64,000 nt of DNA from Planctomycetaceae bacterium. GTDB lineage: Bacteria; Planctomycetota; Planctomycetia; Pirellulales; Thermoguttaceae. Shown piece by piece: positions 26,147-37,464 of the stretch. Within the stretch, counting starts at the first letter, position 1; each line of letters begins with the position of its first letter. The notes beneath the pieces are model-generated. The model was not told the origin of the DNA, searched no databases, and worked only from the letters and a program-made list of their open reading frames with translations. Position numbers and translations under genes: made by a program. The DNA lies in assembly GCA_012719125.1 (NCBI GenBank), contig JAAYAY010000179.1:1-64000 (forward strand). Reading direction: 5' to 3'.

Positions 26147-27151
26147 CTAGAGGGACGTTTGGATCGGTTGCCCGTCCCTGCGACATGCCAATCGCTTCAG
26201 ATCGGTGAAGTCAATGGTATCCGTGATGAAATGAACGCTGCCGTCCGTCATCAACACCTGAACGCCCCCGGGGTGCATCGAATTGAGGGGCGTGTTGTTG
26301 CGATACATCGCATCCGTAGCCCCGGTCTGGCAAATATTCGCGTTAGGCGCGAAGCGGACGCAGGTCGTCCCGGCCTGCCAAAGGTCGGTGCAACCATCCG
26401 GATGACCGACCGGGCGCGGATGGCGAGTCCCGTACCAGCCGCCGTAGTAGTTCGCCGAACGATTTCCATCGTAAGAAGTGCAGGTCGTCGGCAAGTGAAT
26501 TCGGCCCGATTGTTCTCCAACGATCATCGTGTTCGACGTCCCGTCCGTGCAGTCAGCGAAGTTGAAGCACTCATTGGCGGCAAGCATGCCGTTGTTGCAC
26601 GACCAACCGTGTCCGCAATCCTGTGTGCCAAGATTGTCATTCCCCCCTGGAACCGGGCGTGCGGCGCCCTGAATCCCCGCATAATTGATGTTCTGCGCAG
26701 TGCCGGCCGGATTGTTGTGACCTGCCGACAGCGGCTTGAACCAACTCGACGGGCAGGCATACGCAGGCACAATCAAACCGCGCAGAACCTCGTTGCCCAA
26801 AAGCGGGGTCGCTCCACCAGCCATAAAAGACGACGTCTCGGTAAAGGAAAGCTGATCGTAAACGGCCCCCTGTTCGATGAACGGAAGAATCAGTGCTCGC
26901 CAGTTCGAGCCGTTAGACGGCCACACCTCCCGGAGATTGAAGGAGCCGAGTGGAAAAGTCTTGTGTGTGTCGTGATAGTTGTGCAGTGCAATCCCAATCT
27001 GCTTCAGATTGTTCGAACACTGCGATCGCCGCGCTGCCTCGCGGGCAGCCTGAACGGCAGGAAGTAACAAGGCAATCAATATCCCAATGATTGCAATTAC
27101 CACGAGAAGCTCGACGAGCGTGAACGCCCGACCGTGACACCGTCGTTTCAT
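26147..27151 (-). CDS. DUF1559 family protein with type IV prepilin-like N-terminus
   Basis: ATG 27151 has GGGAGG seven bases upstream and gives 334 residues. The N-terminus '[20 protein letters not shown]' is a prepilin peptidase site and hydrophobic helix, followed by the DUF1559 motif '[15 protein letters not shown]' and 'NNLKQIGIALHNYHD'. Several Cys pairs occur in the middle ('CGHGWSC', 'CFNFADC'), and the C-terminus has 'MHPGGVQVLMTDGSVHFI'. A strong promoter lies about 120 bases upstream. Surface pseudopilin of unknown role. Confidence 0.92.
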   Translation of the reverse strand: MKRRCHGRAFTLVELLVVIAIIGILIALLLPAVQAAREAARRSQCSNNLKQIGIALHNYHDTHKTFPLGSFNLREVWPSNGSNWRALILPFIEQGAVYDQLSFTETSSFMAGGATPLLGNEVLRGLIVPAYACPSSWFKPLSAGHNNPAGTAQNINYAGIQGAARPVPGGNDNLGTQDCGHGWSCNNGMLAANECFNFADCTDGTSNTMIVGEQSGRIHLPTTCTSYDGNRSANYYGGWYGTRHPRPVGHPDGCTDLWQAGTTCVRFAPNANICQTGATDAMYRNNTPLNSMHPGGVQVLMTDGSVHFITDTIDFTDLKRLACRRDGQPIQTSL

Positions 27152-27269
27152 AGTCAACCTCCCAGAGAAAAAAGAGGAAGAAAAACAACACCCCCTTTCA
27201 AACCGCGAAGAAGGCAGAAGCTCGCCCAGTCGCGGCGATTTCTTAACGAATGCGTTAGTAATCAAGTCT

Positions 27270-27297
27270 ATTTTAATGTCAAAAAAGCCTAAGTCAA
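27270..27297 (-). promoter_or_regulatory. Sigma-70-type promoter for the DUF1559/lipoprotein pair
   Basis: Read on the minus strand, TTGACT (27297-27292) and TAAAAT (27275-27270) are separated by 16 bases in a locally AT-rich tract that stands out from the GC-rich window. The predicted leader to the ATG at 27151 is about 110 bases. Confidence 0.6.
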
Positions 27298-27475
27298 TAG
27301 TTGCCCTTTCCTTCGCAGTCCTCCTGGCGACCGAAGGATGGACGGTGAGGGGCCACATCGATCGCTTCAAATAAGCAGAATCGTATCGTTGAAGCGCCGA
27401 ACTGGACTTTTACCAGATTCCTCCCGCCCTCTCGCAAAACTGTCAAGGTGCCGTTCTCCAGTCCACAAAAAAGCC

Positions 27476-28537
27476 ATGTCGTCCGACGTCGATCTCACCA
27501 CAATCCTCGCTGTATATCCCGATATCGAACGCCCGACTGCCATTACGGCTCTTGGCGGTGCCGGCGGCTTCAGCGGAGCACGGTTCTGGCGAGTGGAAAC
27601 GCCGCGCGGACCGTTTTGCTTGCGGTGCTGGCCGGCTGAATATCCCAAGGTGGGCGATCTACAATTCATTCACGCGGTTCTGCGGCATGTGGCCGAGAAC
27701 GGTTTCGATCTGGCCGCGGTCCCCCTTGAGAACTCGGCAGGCGCAACGTTCGTCCGTCACGCCGGCCACCTGTGGGAACTCTCGCGGTGGATGCCCGGCC
27801 AGCCCGAGGCTTCGCCCCCCCCTGCGAAGAAACGAGTGACGGCCGCCTTGGAGTGTCTGGCACAGTTCCATCGAGCTACCAAACACTTCCGTTGGACCAA
27901 TACCGCCCCTCACAGAGAAGCCTGCTCCGCCGTGGGGCCTTCGCCCGGAATCCGCAATCGCCAGCGGATACTGCGCCAGTGGATGGCCGGCCGAGCAGGG
28001 CAGTTACGCAAGGCCGTCGGCCCAGGTCTGCATTGGCCCGAGATGGCCCACCGCACAAACCGGCTGCTCGAATTGCTGCCCCAATGGGGACCCGCCGTTG
28101 CCGATATCCTTGGCCAACATGAATCCTGCGAGGTTCCGCTCCAGCCCTGCCTGCGCGACGTCTGGTCGGATCATGTGCTGTTCCAGGGCGATGTCGTGAC
28201 CGGCCTGATCGATTTTGGCTCCATGGGAGTCGATAACGTTGCGTGCGACCTTGCTCGCCTCCTCGGCAGTCTTGCCCGAGATTCCTCCGATCTCTGGCAG
28301 GCTGGGATCGGGGCATATACGAACGTCCGTCGGCTTTCCCAACAGGAACTCGGACTCGTTCGGGCGTTTGATCTGAGCGGCACATTGCTTGGAATGTTTA
28401 ACTGGGCAGCTTGGGTATTCCTGGAGAACCGCGCCTTTGAGGAACCTCAAGCAGTGCTGCAGCGTATGGATGCCTTGATGCAACGATTCGAATCCGATCG
28501 CCCGCCTCCCCCTTTGGCAAGGAAGGTTCTGCTGTAA
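27476..28537 (+). CDS. Aminoglycoside phosphotransferase (APH) family protein
   Basis: ATG 27476 gives 353 residues. The N-lobe has 'LGGAGGFSGARFWRVETPRGPFCLRCW', a nucleotide-binding loop with a following strand. The catalytic region at about 225-260 reads 'LRDVWSDHVLFQGD' and 'GLIDFGSMGVDNVACDLARL', corresponding to the Brenner motif and the DFG-like metal site of APH/choline kinase folds, although HGDxxxxN is replaced by RDVWSDH. The substrate is unknown; many bacterial members act on small metabolites rather than antibiotics. It is divergent from the DUF1559 operon. Confidence 0.8.
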   Translation: MSSDVDLTTILAVYPDIERPTAITALGGAGGFSGARFWRVETPRGPFCLRCWPAEYPKVGDLQFIHAVLRHVAENGFDLAAVPLENSAGATFVRHAGHLWELSRWMPGQPEASPPPAKKRVTAALECLAQFHRATKHFRWTNTAPHREACSAVGPSPGIRNRQRILRQWMAGRAGQLRKAVGPGLHWPEMAHRTNRLLELLPQWGPAVADILGQHESCEVPLQPCLRDVWSDHVLFQGDVVTGLIDFGSMGVDNVACDLARLLGSLARDSSDLWQAGIGAYTNVRRLSQQELGLVRAFDLSGTLLGMFNWAAWVFLENRAFEEPQAVLQRMDALMQRFESDRPPPPLARKVLL

Positions 28538-28719
28538 CCACTCGCGTGGCTGGTGCATCCAAGTCTGGGCAGACCGGTGGTTTTTTTGCGGGCTGCATGC
28601 TGCACGATGTTGCTGGTTCCCGCAATAATAGGCCGGTTGCACGTTGCGTCCGCCTGCCTTGAACCTCAAAGCCCCAATCTGATACTTGCCCCATGACTGG
28701 TTCCACGGAGGGACCTCAA

Positions 28720-30789
28720 ATGACTACGCATCAAACAAGATCCCGCCCATACTGGACACTTCCACTCCTGACAGTCCTCCTGGCTCTCGCCTGGGCCACC
28801 CCGTCATGGGCTCAATTCAACCTCGGGTTCGGCGCCGGTTCCGACGCGAAAGTGGAAGCCAAAGCCCAGTTCACCGCGGGCACCGCCGATGCTCCTGCAC
28901 GCCTGTTCGTGACCGCCACCATCGATCCCGGTTGGCACATTTATTCGATCACCCAGAAGGGCGAGGGCCCGATTCCGTCGGCCGTCAAGTTGAATGAGGG
29001 CCAAGGTGTCAAGCTGCTCGGACCCTTCCAGGCCTATCCGGCCCCAGACGCGAAGGTTGAGGAACTATTCAACAACCTATTGGTCGAGACGCATCACGGC
29101 ACGGTGTTATGGTACGCGCCGATTCTGCTGGAACCGGGTGTTGACCCGGCGAAACTCAGGATCAAAGGCACCGTTTCTGCGCAACCCTGTTCCGACACAG
29201 CTTGTCTTCCCCCACAAGACTACCCGTTCACCGCCGCGCTCGGTCCGGGTGAAAAAGTCCCTGCCGAGCAACTGACGGTTGCCCCACAGGTGGCTCAGCC
29301 GAAGCCGGCCGAGACGCCCAAAGCAGCACCGTTGGTTCCGCCGACGCCTTTTCCACGCACCGAAGAGCCGAACGTGCCGGAGGTGTTCACGCAAGCAGCC
29401 CCCGCCCAGGATGCAGAGAAGGAATCCTCCGCGCTGAAGTGGCATCCGTTCACAACCATGGAAGATTTCAGCGAGATTGTCGGTACGAAGGGAGTTGCCT
29501 TCAATCCGGAGGAAGTAACGGCCAACCTGAAGAAGAAGCAGGAAGGCAAGACGCTTCCGTTCATGCTGGTTGCCGCTTTCTTCGGCGGGCTGATCCTGAA
29601 TCTGATGCCCTGTGTACTCCCCGTGATCGGGCTGAAGGTCCTTTCCTTCGTCACCCAGGCGGGTGAGAGCCGCAGTCGGGCCTTTCTGCTCAATGTCGTC
29701 TACTCGGTCGGCATCATCGCCGTGTTTCTCCTGCTCGCCGCCCTCGCCGCAGGGCTGGGGCTCGGCTGGGGCCAACTGTTCACCTACGGCCTGTTCAACG
29801 TCGTCATGGCGGCCGTCGTCTTCGCCATGGGCCTGAGCTTCCTCGGCGTCTGGGAGATCCCGATTCCCGGATTCGTCGGATCGGGCAAGTCGGCGCAAAT
29901 CCAACAGCAGGAAGGACTCTCCGCGGCCTTCCTCAAAGGCGTTATTACGACGATCCTCGCCACCCCCTGCACCGGGCCTTTCATGGCCTCGGCACTCACC
30001 TGGGCCGTCGCCCAGCCGCCGGCGATCGTGTTCGCGGTCTTTTTCGCCATCGGCCTGGGCATGTCGAGCCCCTATCTGCTTATCGGGGCATTCCCCGAAT
30101 TGATCCGCTTCCTCCCCAGGCCTGGCGCCTGGATGGACACGTTCAAGCAGATCATGGGCTTCTTCCTGCTCGGCACGGTCGTCTTCCTGCTGAGCTTCCT
30201 TGAATGGCCCTATGTCGTCCCCACCGTCGGCCTCCTCTTCGCCATCTGGGCCGGACTCTGGTGGTTCAACCGTACGCCCATAACCGCCTCGGCCGACAAG
30301 AAATGGCGTGCATGGCTGGAGGCAACCGCCTTTGTCGGCGTTGCCTGGCTTCTCCTGTTTCCCGGCCTTGACGGCATGCTCCCCGGCCGGTTGGGAATCA
30401 AGGGGCTTTACGATGAAATGAATCAGCGATTCGTGGCTCGTGTCGGCGACGGAGTCCCGGCAGGAAACCTTGTCGTTGACGAGCCACGTACCGTCCTGGT
30501 CGACTTCACGGCCGATTGGTGTCTCACCTGTAAGACCTTGGAGGCGACGGTCCTGCATGCGCCTGCGGTGATCGAAGCGTTCCAACGAGACGACGTTGTT
30601 TTGCTCAAGGCCGACTACACGCGACGTCCGCCTGAGGTCGAGCGGTTTCTCAACGTGCTGGGTAGCAAACAGGTGCCGATCGTGGCCGTGTTTTCACCCG
30701 ATAGCCCCAACAGCCCGATCGTGTTTCGTGACGGCTATACCCAGCAGATGATCCTCGACGCCCTCGATCAGGCCCGCCCCAAAGGATGA
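28720..30789 (+). CDS. DsbD-like thiol:disulfide interchange protein
   Basis: ATG 28720 follows GGAGGGA and gives 689 residues. A signal peptide is followed by an N-terminal DsbD-alpha-type beta domain (about 30-190; 'PCSDTACLPPQDYPF'), a Pro-rich linker, then eight membrane helices with the redox pair cysteines in 'NLMPCVLPVIGLK' (about 296) and 'ATPCTGPFMAS' (about 415). The C-terminus is a thioredoxin domain with active site DWCLTCK (about 600). It moves electrons from cytoplasmic thioredoxin to periplasmic proteins. All catalytic Cys pairs are present. Confidence 0.93.
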   Translation: MTTHQTRSRPYWTLPLLTVLLALAWATPSWAQFNLGFGAGSDAKVEAKAQFTAGTADAPARLFVTATIDPGWHIYSITQKGEGPIPSAVKLNEGQGVKLLGPFQAYPAPDAKVEELFNNLLVETHHGTVLWYAPILLEPGVDPAKLRIKGTVSAQPCSDTACLPPQDYPFTAALGPGEKVPAEQLTVAPQVAQPKPAETPKAAPLVPPTPFPRTEEPNVPEVFTQAAPAQDAEKESSALKWHPFTTMEDFSEIVGTKGVAFNPEEVTANLKKKQEGKTLPFMLVAAFFGGLILNLMPCVLPVIGLKVLSFVTQAGESRSRAFLLNVVYSVGIIAVFLLLAALAAGLGLGWGQLFTYGLFNVVMAAVVFAMGLSFLGVWEIPIPGFVGSGKSAQIQQQEGLSAAFLKGVITTILATPCTGPFMASALTWAVAQPPAIVFAVFFAIGLGMSSPYLLIGAFPELIRFLPRPGAWMDTFKQIMGFFLLGTVVFLLSFLEWPYVVPTVGLLFAIWAGLWWFNRTPITASADKKWRAWLEATAFVGVAWLLLFPGLDGMLPGRLGIKGLYDEMNQRFVARVGDGVPAGNLVVDEPRTVLVDFTADWCLTCKTLEATVLHAPAVIEAFQRDDVVLLKADYTRRPPEVERFLNVLGSKQVPIVAVFSPDSPNSPIVFRDGYTQQMILDALDQARPKG

Positions 30790-31116
30790 GTTGTCGTTAG
30801 GCAGGCGGAATCTGTGTCGACCCTCAAGACACTCAAACGCGAGGATTCGCTTTCCCAATTCAACCCACGTTGCCTGCCTTCCAACCGGCAGTTTTGCTAT
30901 TTCAGATGGCTGCATAGAAATAAGAGATTATCGAGAACCTCCCCGTTGACGAAATCGTATCTTTGCGAAGAATAGTATGGAACGAGGTTGCTCGTTTCTG
31001 TTTTGGGGATAGACGGTCTGATTCCCGGAATCAGGCATTCTTCTGGGTTTCCGTTTGCAAAAGGAAAGTGCAGACGTAGTCTTTGTATTCAGGGTTGCTT
31101 CGTGATTAAGAGCGTA
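30790..31116. other. Intergenic stretch, relatively AT-rich
   Basis: This gap between the DsbD-like gene and the BON gene is AT-richer than its surroundings. GGCAGGC near 30800 and GCCTGCC near 30870 are complementary and could act in ending the upstream transcript. TTGACG at about 30948 may be part of a promoter for the BON gene, but no convincing -10 box follows. No coding frame is supported. Confidence 0.45.
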
Positions 31117-31326
31117 ATGTCAGAGGAAAACGTGCAGGATTGGATTCGTGCGGCGACTTACGGCGCCATTCGGGAGGCTGATTGTCAGCTCTCCGATGGG
31201 GTACTGCTCCTACGGGGGCGGGTCCCTAATTTCTATACGAAGCAGTTGGCTCAAGAGGCCGCCGGTCGGCTCCCCGGCGTGGTAGACGTCGTTAATCACA
31301 TCGAAGTGATGTCCGCCGATTGGTGA
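31117..31326 (+). CDS. Single BON-domain protein (69 aa)
   Basis: The product 'MSEENVQDWIRAATYGAIRE' continues with 'LSDGVLLLRGRVPNFYTKQL' and 'AAGRLPGVVDVVNHIEVM', the complete alpha-beta-beta-alpha-beta pattern of a BON domain, including the conserved Gly of 'LRGRV'. BON domains bind membranes or hydrophobic ligands in osmotic-stress and secretion proteins. GTG 31102, preceded by AGGG, is an alternative start. There is no signal peptide with either start, so a cytoplasmic or unconventional location is expected. Confidence 0.78.
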   Translation: MSEENVQDWIRAATYGAIREADCQLSDGVLLLRGRVPNFYTKQLAQEAAGRLPGVVDVVNHIEVMSADW

Positions 31327-31340
31327 GCCCCGTGGGTGGG

Positions 31341-31391
31341 GGCTCTCCCGAGCCAATCCAATCCCCGTAGGTTGGCTCTCCCGAGCCGACC
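31341..31391. repeat. Paired GGCTCTCCCGAGCC hairpins
   Basis: GGCTCTCCCGAGCC occurs at 31341-31354 and again at 31374-31387; each is a hairpin with a TCCC loop, and the second extends to a 9-bp stem (31370-31391). They sit between the convergent BON and purM genes and could end transcripts from both sides, though no U-tract is present. Confidence 0.65.
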
Positions 31392-31474
31392 AAGAGGATC
31401 GCCGGAAGACCCCACGCTGAAAAGTCAGGCTGTGCAACCGCGCCGCTCGGTAATTGGCGTTCGCGTCTGCGCCT

Positions 31475-32539
31475 CTACTGCGCCCAGGCAACGCCCCTCT
31501 CGCCCGCTTCGACTTTGCCGATCACCCAACTGTCCAGTCTCAGATCGGCAAGCTGGTGGCGAATGCTGTCGGCATAGTAGCCGCTGACAATGAGCGCCAT
31601 GCCCACGCCCATGTTGAACACCCGCGACATCTCGTCGGGTTCAATCTCGCCGAGACGCTGGAGCCAAGAGAAGACCGGGGGAACTGTCCAACTGTCGCGC
31701 TCGATAATCACGCGAACGCCTCTCGGCAGAATTCGCTCGATATTCTCGTGAAGGCCTCCGCCGGTGATGTGCGCGATGCCGTGGACGACCGACTTCACCC
31801 GGTAGTGGGTGAGCACCGCCCGGACCTGTCGGACGTAAATCCGTGTGGGGGTAAGCAGCGTCTCACCCACCGTACCGCCCAGTTCCTCCACATGGTCGTG
31901 GACCGTCAGCCCGGCAATCTCAAAGACCACTTTCCGCACCAGGCTGAACCCGTTGGAATGGACCCCTGTCGAAGCGATGCCGATCACCACATCCCCCGGC
32001 ATGATGGCGGAACCGTCGATCACTCCGCTCTTCTCGACCGCGCCGACACAGAACCCGGCCATGTCGTAGTCGTCGTCGCCGTACACGTCCGGCAGGATCG
32101 CCGTTTCACCGCCGATCAACGCACTGTCGCTCTGCAGGCAACCCTCCGTGATTCCCTCTACTAACTGCTCCAGAAGTGGGGGATCGTCCTTGGGCATCGC
32201 CACATAGTCGAGAAAAAACAGCGGTTCTGCCCCGCAGCAAATCGCGTCATTGACGCACATTGCCACCAGGTCGATCCCCACCGTGTTATGAACACCCATC
32301 GCCGAGGCGATCTTCAGCTTCGTGCCGACCCCGTCCGTACACGCGATCAGCACGGGCGACTTGTACCGTCGAGCAAACAAGGCGCCGGGAAAATCGAGCT
32401 GAAACAGCCCGGCGAACCCACCGTCGAGCTTCATCACGCGGGGGGTATGGGTCCGCGAAATCAGCCTCGGGAGCCGTGCCATCGCGTCCGCGTACTTGTC
32501 CAGATCCACTCCGGCGTCTTTATAGGTTGCCTTCGCCAT
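31475..32539 (-). CDS. purM: Phosphoribosylformylglycinamidine cyclo-ligase
   Basis: The start at 32539 is preceded by AGGAAGGGAT and gives 354 residues, the usual AIR synthetase length. The N-terminus has 'YKDAGVDLDKY', then 'ACTDGVGTKLKIA', 'GIDLVAMCVNDAICCGAEPLFFLDY' and 'ALIGGETAILPDVY', the ATP and substrate loops of PurM. The C-terminal domain contains 'GIAHITGGGLHENIERILP' and 'VFNMGVGMALIV'. It makes aminoimidazole ribotide in purine synthesis. No other pur genes are nearby. Confidence 0.95.
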   Translation of the reverse strand: MAKATYKDAGVDLDKYADAMARLPRLISRTHTPRVMKLDGGFAGLFQLDFPGALFARRYKSPVLIACTDGVGTKLKIASAMGVHNTVGIDLVAMCVNDAICCGAEPLFFLDYVAMPKDDPPLLEQLVEGITEGCLQSDSALIGGETAILPDVYGDDDYDMAGFCVGAVEKSGVIDGSAIMPGDVVIGIASTGVHSNGFSLVRKVVFEIAGLTVHDHVEELGGTVGETLLTPTRIYVRQVRAVLTHYRVKSVVHGIAHITGGGLHENIERILPRGVRVIIERDSWTVPPVFSWLQRLGEIEPDEMSRVFNMGVGMALIVSGYYADSIRHQLADLRLDSWVIGKVEAGERGVAWAQ

Positions 32540-32703
32540 ATCCCTTCCTGATCGCCTTGACTGCTGTCGCAAGCCCGTATTCTAAGGATTTGCACCCCGA
32601 AAACCAACGGGTCCGGGCAGAGGACACCCGCCAGACTACGGCGATTCGCGCCGAGACCAACATGCGTTCACGGGTGCCGATCCCCTCGCATTGAGGGAAA
32701 GAA

Positions 32704-32755
32704 GGGGGCTGTCCCGGTTTTTGTGGCAGGACGCCGCAAAAATGGGACTGTCCCC
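32704..32755. repeat. Palindromic intergenic repeat, GGGACTGTCCCC type
   Basis: GGGGGCTGTCCCGGTTTTTG (from 32704) pairs imperfectly with 32733-32755, which ends GGGACTGTCCCC. It shares its plan with the repeat at 331-380: outer GGGG/CCCC, a TGGC or TGTCCC block, and an inner TTTTGC/GCAAAA stem. Confidence 0.7.
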
Positions 32756-32814
32756 TTCCCGCAGCATCACGAGCACAGAATTCGGTACAGGCCCGATTGA
32801 GGCTATCCCTCGGA

Positions 32815-33016
32815 AGCCACAACAGATTTTCCAGAATTCCTGGAACAACACCGAACCACCGGCGAGCACGATCGTAGAGAAGATTGTTGGACACGAGGAG
32901 CAAGCGGTCACCGATTCCCCCCTCCCGCGGTGGCCGTGTTCTGTCTGATTCGTGTTACCCAATCTCCCCGGCGGATGACGAACCTCCCCCTAGTTCGTCA
33001 TCCGCTTCTTTTTTTT
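32815..33016 (+). ncRNA. Candidate small RNA ending in an intrinsic terminator
   Basis: Upstream of the terminator at 32971-33016 lie two further hairpins: TTCCAG/CTGGAA (32829-32845) and CGGTCACCG/CGGTGGCCG (32905-32913 with 32938-32946). There is no open frame with a ribosome site in this orientation. The 5' end is unknown and I recognise no RNA family, so this is a structural suggestion only. Confidence 0.3.
32971..33016 (+). terminator. Strong rho-independent terminator
   Basis: GCGGATGACGAAC (32971-32983) and GTTCGTCATCCGC (32993-33005) form a perfect 13-bp stem with a 9-base loop, followed by TTCTTTTTTTT. It points along the plus strand although no plus-strand gene precedes it for more than 1.6 kb. 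Confidence 0.82.
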
Positions 33017-33194
33017 CCGCATCCCAAACGAAACGCTCTTCGCTCTCGCCGGATAGGATTCTATACTACTCGCCGAAAAACCATAGGTTCGGCAGACTGC
33101 TTCCGTCGTGCTTGGAGATGCTCCTGGGACCTGTTGCACGGTGGCTTCGGTGCGTGCCGAACAGAGACCGGCAAGAACCGAGAAGGAGATTCGT

Positions 33195-33956
33195 ATGACA
33201 AGACAACCGTGGCTCCCAACCGGGGGTGCCGTTGCCGTCGCGATTTCACTGGCCGTTCACACTCTCTGGGCAGCCGAGGTCCCTCAACCGCCGGCACTCT
33301 CGGCGCTCGTACCCGCGGAGGATCTGGTCGGCCAGATCGAAGACTACGTGGAAGAACTCGAAGGATGCGTTACGGACCAGGAAGAATACGAGGACTCGGC
33401 GGAGAAGCTCACTCGCTATGCCGACAGCCTGGCCGTCATTGCCCTGGCCGTCGGTCTCCACGATCAGGACAGCCGATTGCGACGGGCGGCCCCCGCTCTG
33501 GTGAAGGCCGCCCAGGATCTGGCCGGGGCGAAAGACTTTGCCGCGGCCAAAGCGGGCGTGGCGGCGGTTAAGGCGTCGCTCAATTCCAGCGGCGATCCCT
33601 CGACCCTCCGTTGGCACAAAGTGGCCCGCCTCAAAACCTTGATGGAGCAGGTTCCCCTCATCAACACGCGAATCAAGCGGTACATTCGCCGATTCGACAA
33701 AGGGGCTCCAGAAATTGCGGGCGGTTCCGCCGCCATCGTGGCCATCAGCCAGGGCAGCATGGCCAATGCCGACGAAACCGTCTCGCCCGACAAGATCGCC
33801 GAATGGTTCAAGTACTGCGCCGAGATGCGAGATGCCGCAGGGGCCTTGAATAAGGCCGCCCATGCGAAAGACGAGGGCGCCGCGACGGCGGCAATGACCG
33901 CGCTCCAGCAAAGCTGCGACGATTGCCACACCGTCTTCCACAAAGACGCGCTGTAG
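33195..33956 (+). CDS. Exported class II-like cytochrome c
   Basis: ATG 33195 has GAAGGAGAT five bases upstream and gives 253 residues. A signal peptide ends at about residue 26 (LWAAE). The rest is helical, and a single haem-binding site CDDCH lies 9 residues from the C-terminus, the placement seen in cytochrome c-prime/c556 four-helix proteins. A tandem of two helical halves is possible given the length, which is about twice that of c556. It probably carries electrons in the periplasm; the sixth ligand cannot be assigned. The strong terminator upstream isolates it transcriptionally. Confidence 0.82.
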   Translation: MTRQPWLPTGGAVAVAISLAVHTLWAAEVPQPPALSALVPAEDLVGQIEDYVEELEGCVTDQEEYEDSAEKLTRYADSLAVIALAVGLHDQDSRLRRAAPALVKAAQDLAGAKDFAAAKAGVAAVKASLNSSGDPSTLRWHKVARLKTLMEQVPLINTRIKRYIRRFDKGAPEIAGGSAAIVAISQGSMANADETVSPDKIAEWFKYCAEMRDAAGALNKAAHAKDEGAATAAMTALQQSCDDCHTVFHKDAL

Positions 33957-34408
33957 AAGAGCAGCCGATCGGCGACTCGCCCGGCAATGATTTCCGGTCC
34001 GCCTCCCTACGCGGTCGGCGTCGACGTCCGATGCCGATCGCGTTTGCTTTTCTTTGCCGGCGGGCAGCCATGCCCGGGCGCTCTTTCGGTCGCTTCCGCA
34101 AACTCTTCCGCTGATCCCCTTTGCGCGAGTTCTTCCGTATTCCCGACACCCCGACTCGCGACTCGATTCTCAGGGGGGTGACAGTCGAAGAATAGGACTT
34201 AGCCACGGCTTTCGCGGGCCCAGGCTGCGTTGCGACGCTCCCCTTGGGGGGCGGAATGATACGAGAAAATCGGAAGTGCAATTGGGCGAGTGGTTTACTT
34301 GCCTTCCGGGGATCCACCGAACAGTCCGCCCCAATTACGCGATGCCACCAGGCACTGGCAATCGTCCCCGATTCGGTAACCGCTAGATTCACTACTGCTT
34401 AACACACC
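33957..34408. other. Intergenic stretch without a supported gene
   Basis: The roughly 450 bases before glgX contain only overlapping arginine- or serine-rich frames of the kind that arise from GC-rich noncoding DNA. No convincing promoter, hairpin with U-tract or RNA gene was found. Confidence 0.5.
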
Positions 34409-36568
<2,160 letters not shown>

Positions 36569-36602
36569 GCAGCCCTGCGGGATTCCCGGAGGAATTCACG
36601 GG

Positions 36603-37400
36603 TTCCTCGATCCGTCATTCCTGCGACGGCGGCAGGTTCTCGATGTCTACACGCCCGAAAAAGCCGAGGAGGGGAGCCTCCCGGTCATGTTCTGGATCCA
36701 CGGCGGCGGATGGCAGGCCGGCGACAAGGGTGACGTTGCCCTGAAACCGAAAGTGTTGACTGAACGAGGATTCGTCTTTGTGTCGACGAACTACCGTCTC
36801 CTGCCCGACGTGGAGATGGACGTGTTGATCCGCGACGTCGCCAAATCGCTTGGTTGGGTACACCGGAATATCTCCAAGTATGGCGGCGACCCAAAGCGAA
36901 TCTTCGTCGGCGGTCATTCCGCCGGTGCCCAACTCGCCGCACTGATCTGTATTGACGATCGCTACCTGAAGGAGGAAGGTGTTTCTTTCGACGTCCTTCG
37001 AGGCTGCGTGCCAGTCGATGGCGACACCTATGACATTCCCAAAATCATCATGACGGCCGAGTTCCGGCAGGCCCTCTATGGCGGCAAGATGTTCACCTTC
37101 GGGCATCGGCAGAAATTCGGCAACGACCCGGAGAAGCACGTCGACTTCTCAGCAGTGACCCACGCGGCGAAGAGCAAGGGCATCCCGCCGTTCCTGCTCT
37201 TCTACTTCTCCGGCAACCCCGAAACCAGGGCCCAGGCACAGTGCCTTGAGACGGTGCTGAAGGAAGCGGATATCCCGGTCAAGGCGTACGGCAAACGGGA
37301 CAGCAACCACAGCCGCCTGAACAACGAACTTGGCATACCCGACGATCCGGCCACGCAGGAGTTCTACAAATTCCTCGACGCGCTTGTCGACAGGAAATAG
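36603..37400 (+). pseudogene. 5'-truncated alpha/beta-hydrolase (esterase/lipase) gene
   Basis: Homology-like sequence begins before the first ATG (36687): the frame already reads '[19 protein letters not shown]' from about 36630, leading into '[16 protein letters not shown]' (oxyanion-hole HGGGW). '[12 protein letters not shown]' holds the nucleophile Ser and 'DSNHSRLNN' the catalytic His. No ATG, GTG or TTG exists in frame between the glgX stop and 36687, and no signal peptide is left, so the N-terminus has been lost next to glgX. A short protein from ATG 36687 would lack the first strand. It resembles secreted planctomycete esterases often found beside sulfatases. Confidence 0.6.
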
Positions 37401-37464
37401 TCGGGCAGTCCCACTTCGGTGCAGTCAGAGAACCTGGACTCGTTCGAGTGCAGTCGTTTACCCC

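Larger units (their letters stand above)
32540..33194. other. Long intergenic region between purM and the cytochrome gene
   Basis: The 655-base gap holds a palindromic repeat (32704-32755), several hairpins and a strong plus-strand terminator with no gene before it (32971-33016). Short frames on both strands are translations of the repeat and are not credible genes. Confidence 0.6.

Noticed and set aside
27476-28537. Antibiotic-resistance gene label for the APH-like protein
   Set aside because: The catalytic motif differs from known aminoglycoside enzymes and the fold is shared by many metabolic kinases; no resistance context is present.
32520-32962. Minus-strand small proteins upstream of purM
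   Set aside because: They are translations of the palindromic repeat at 32704-32755 with no ribosome site or family motif.
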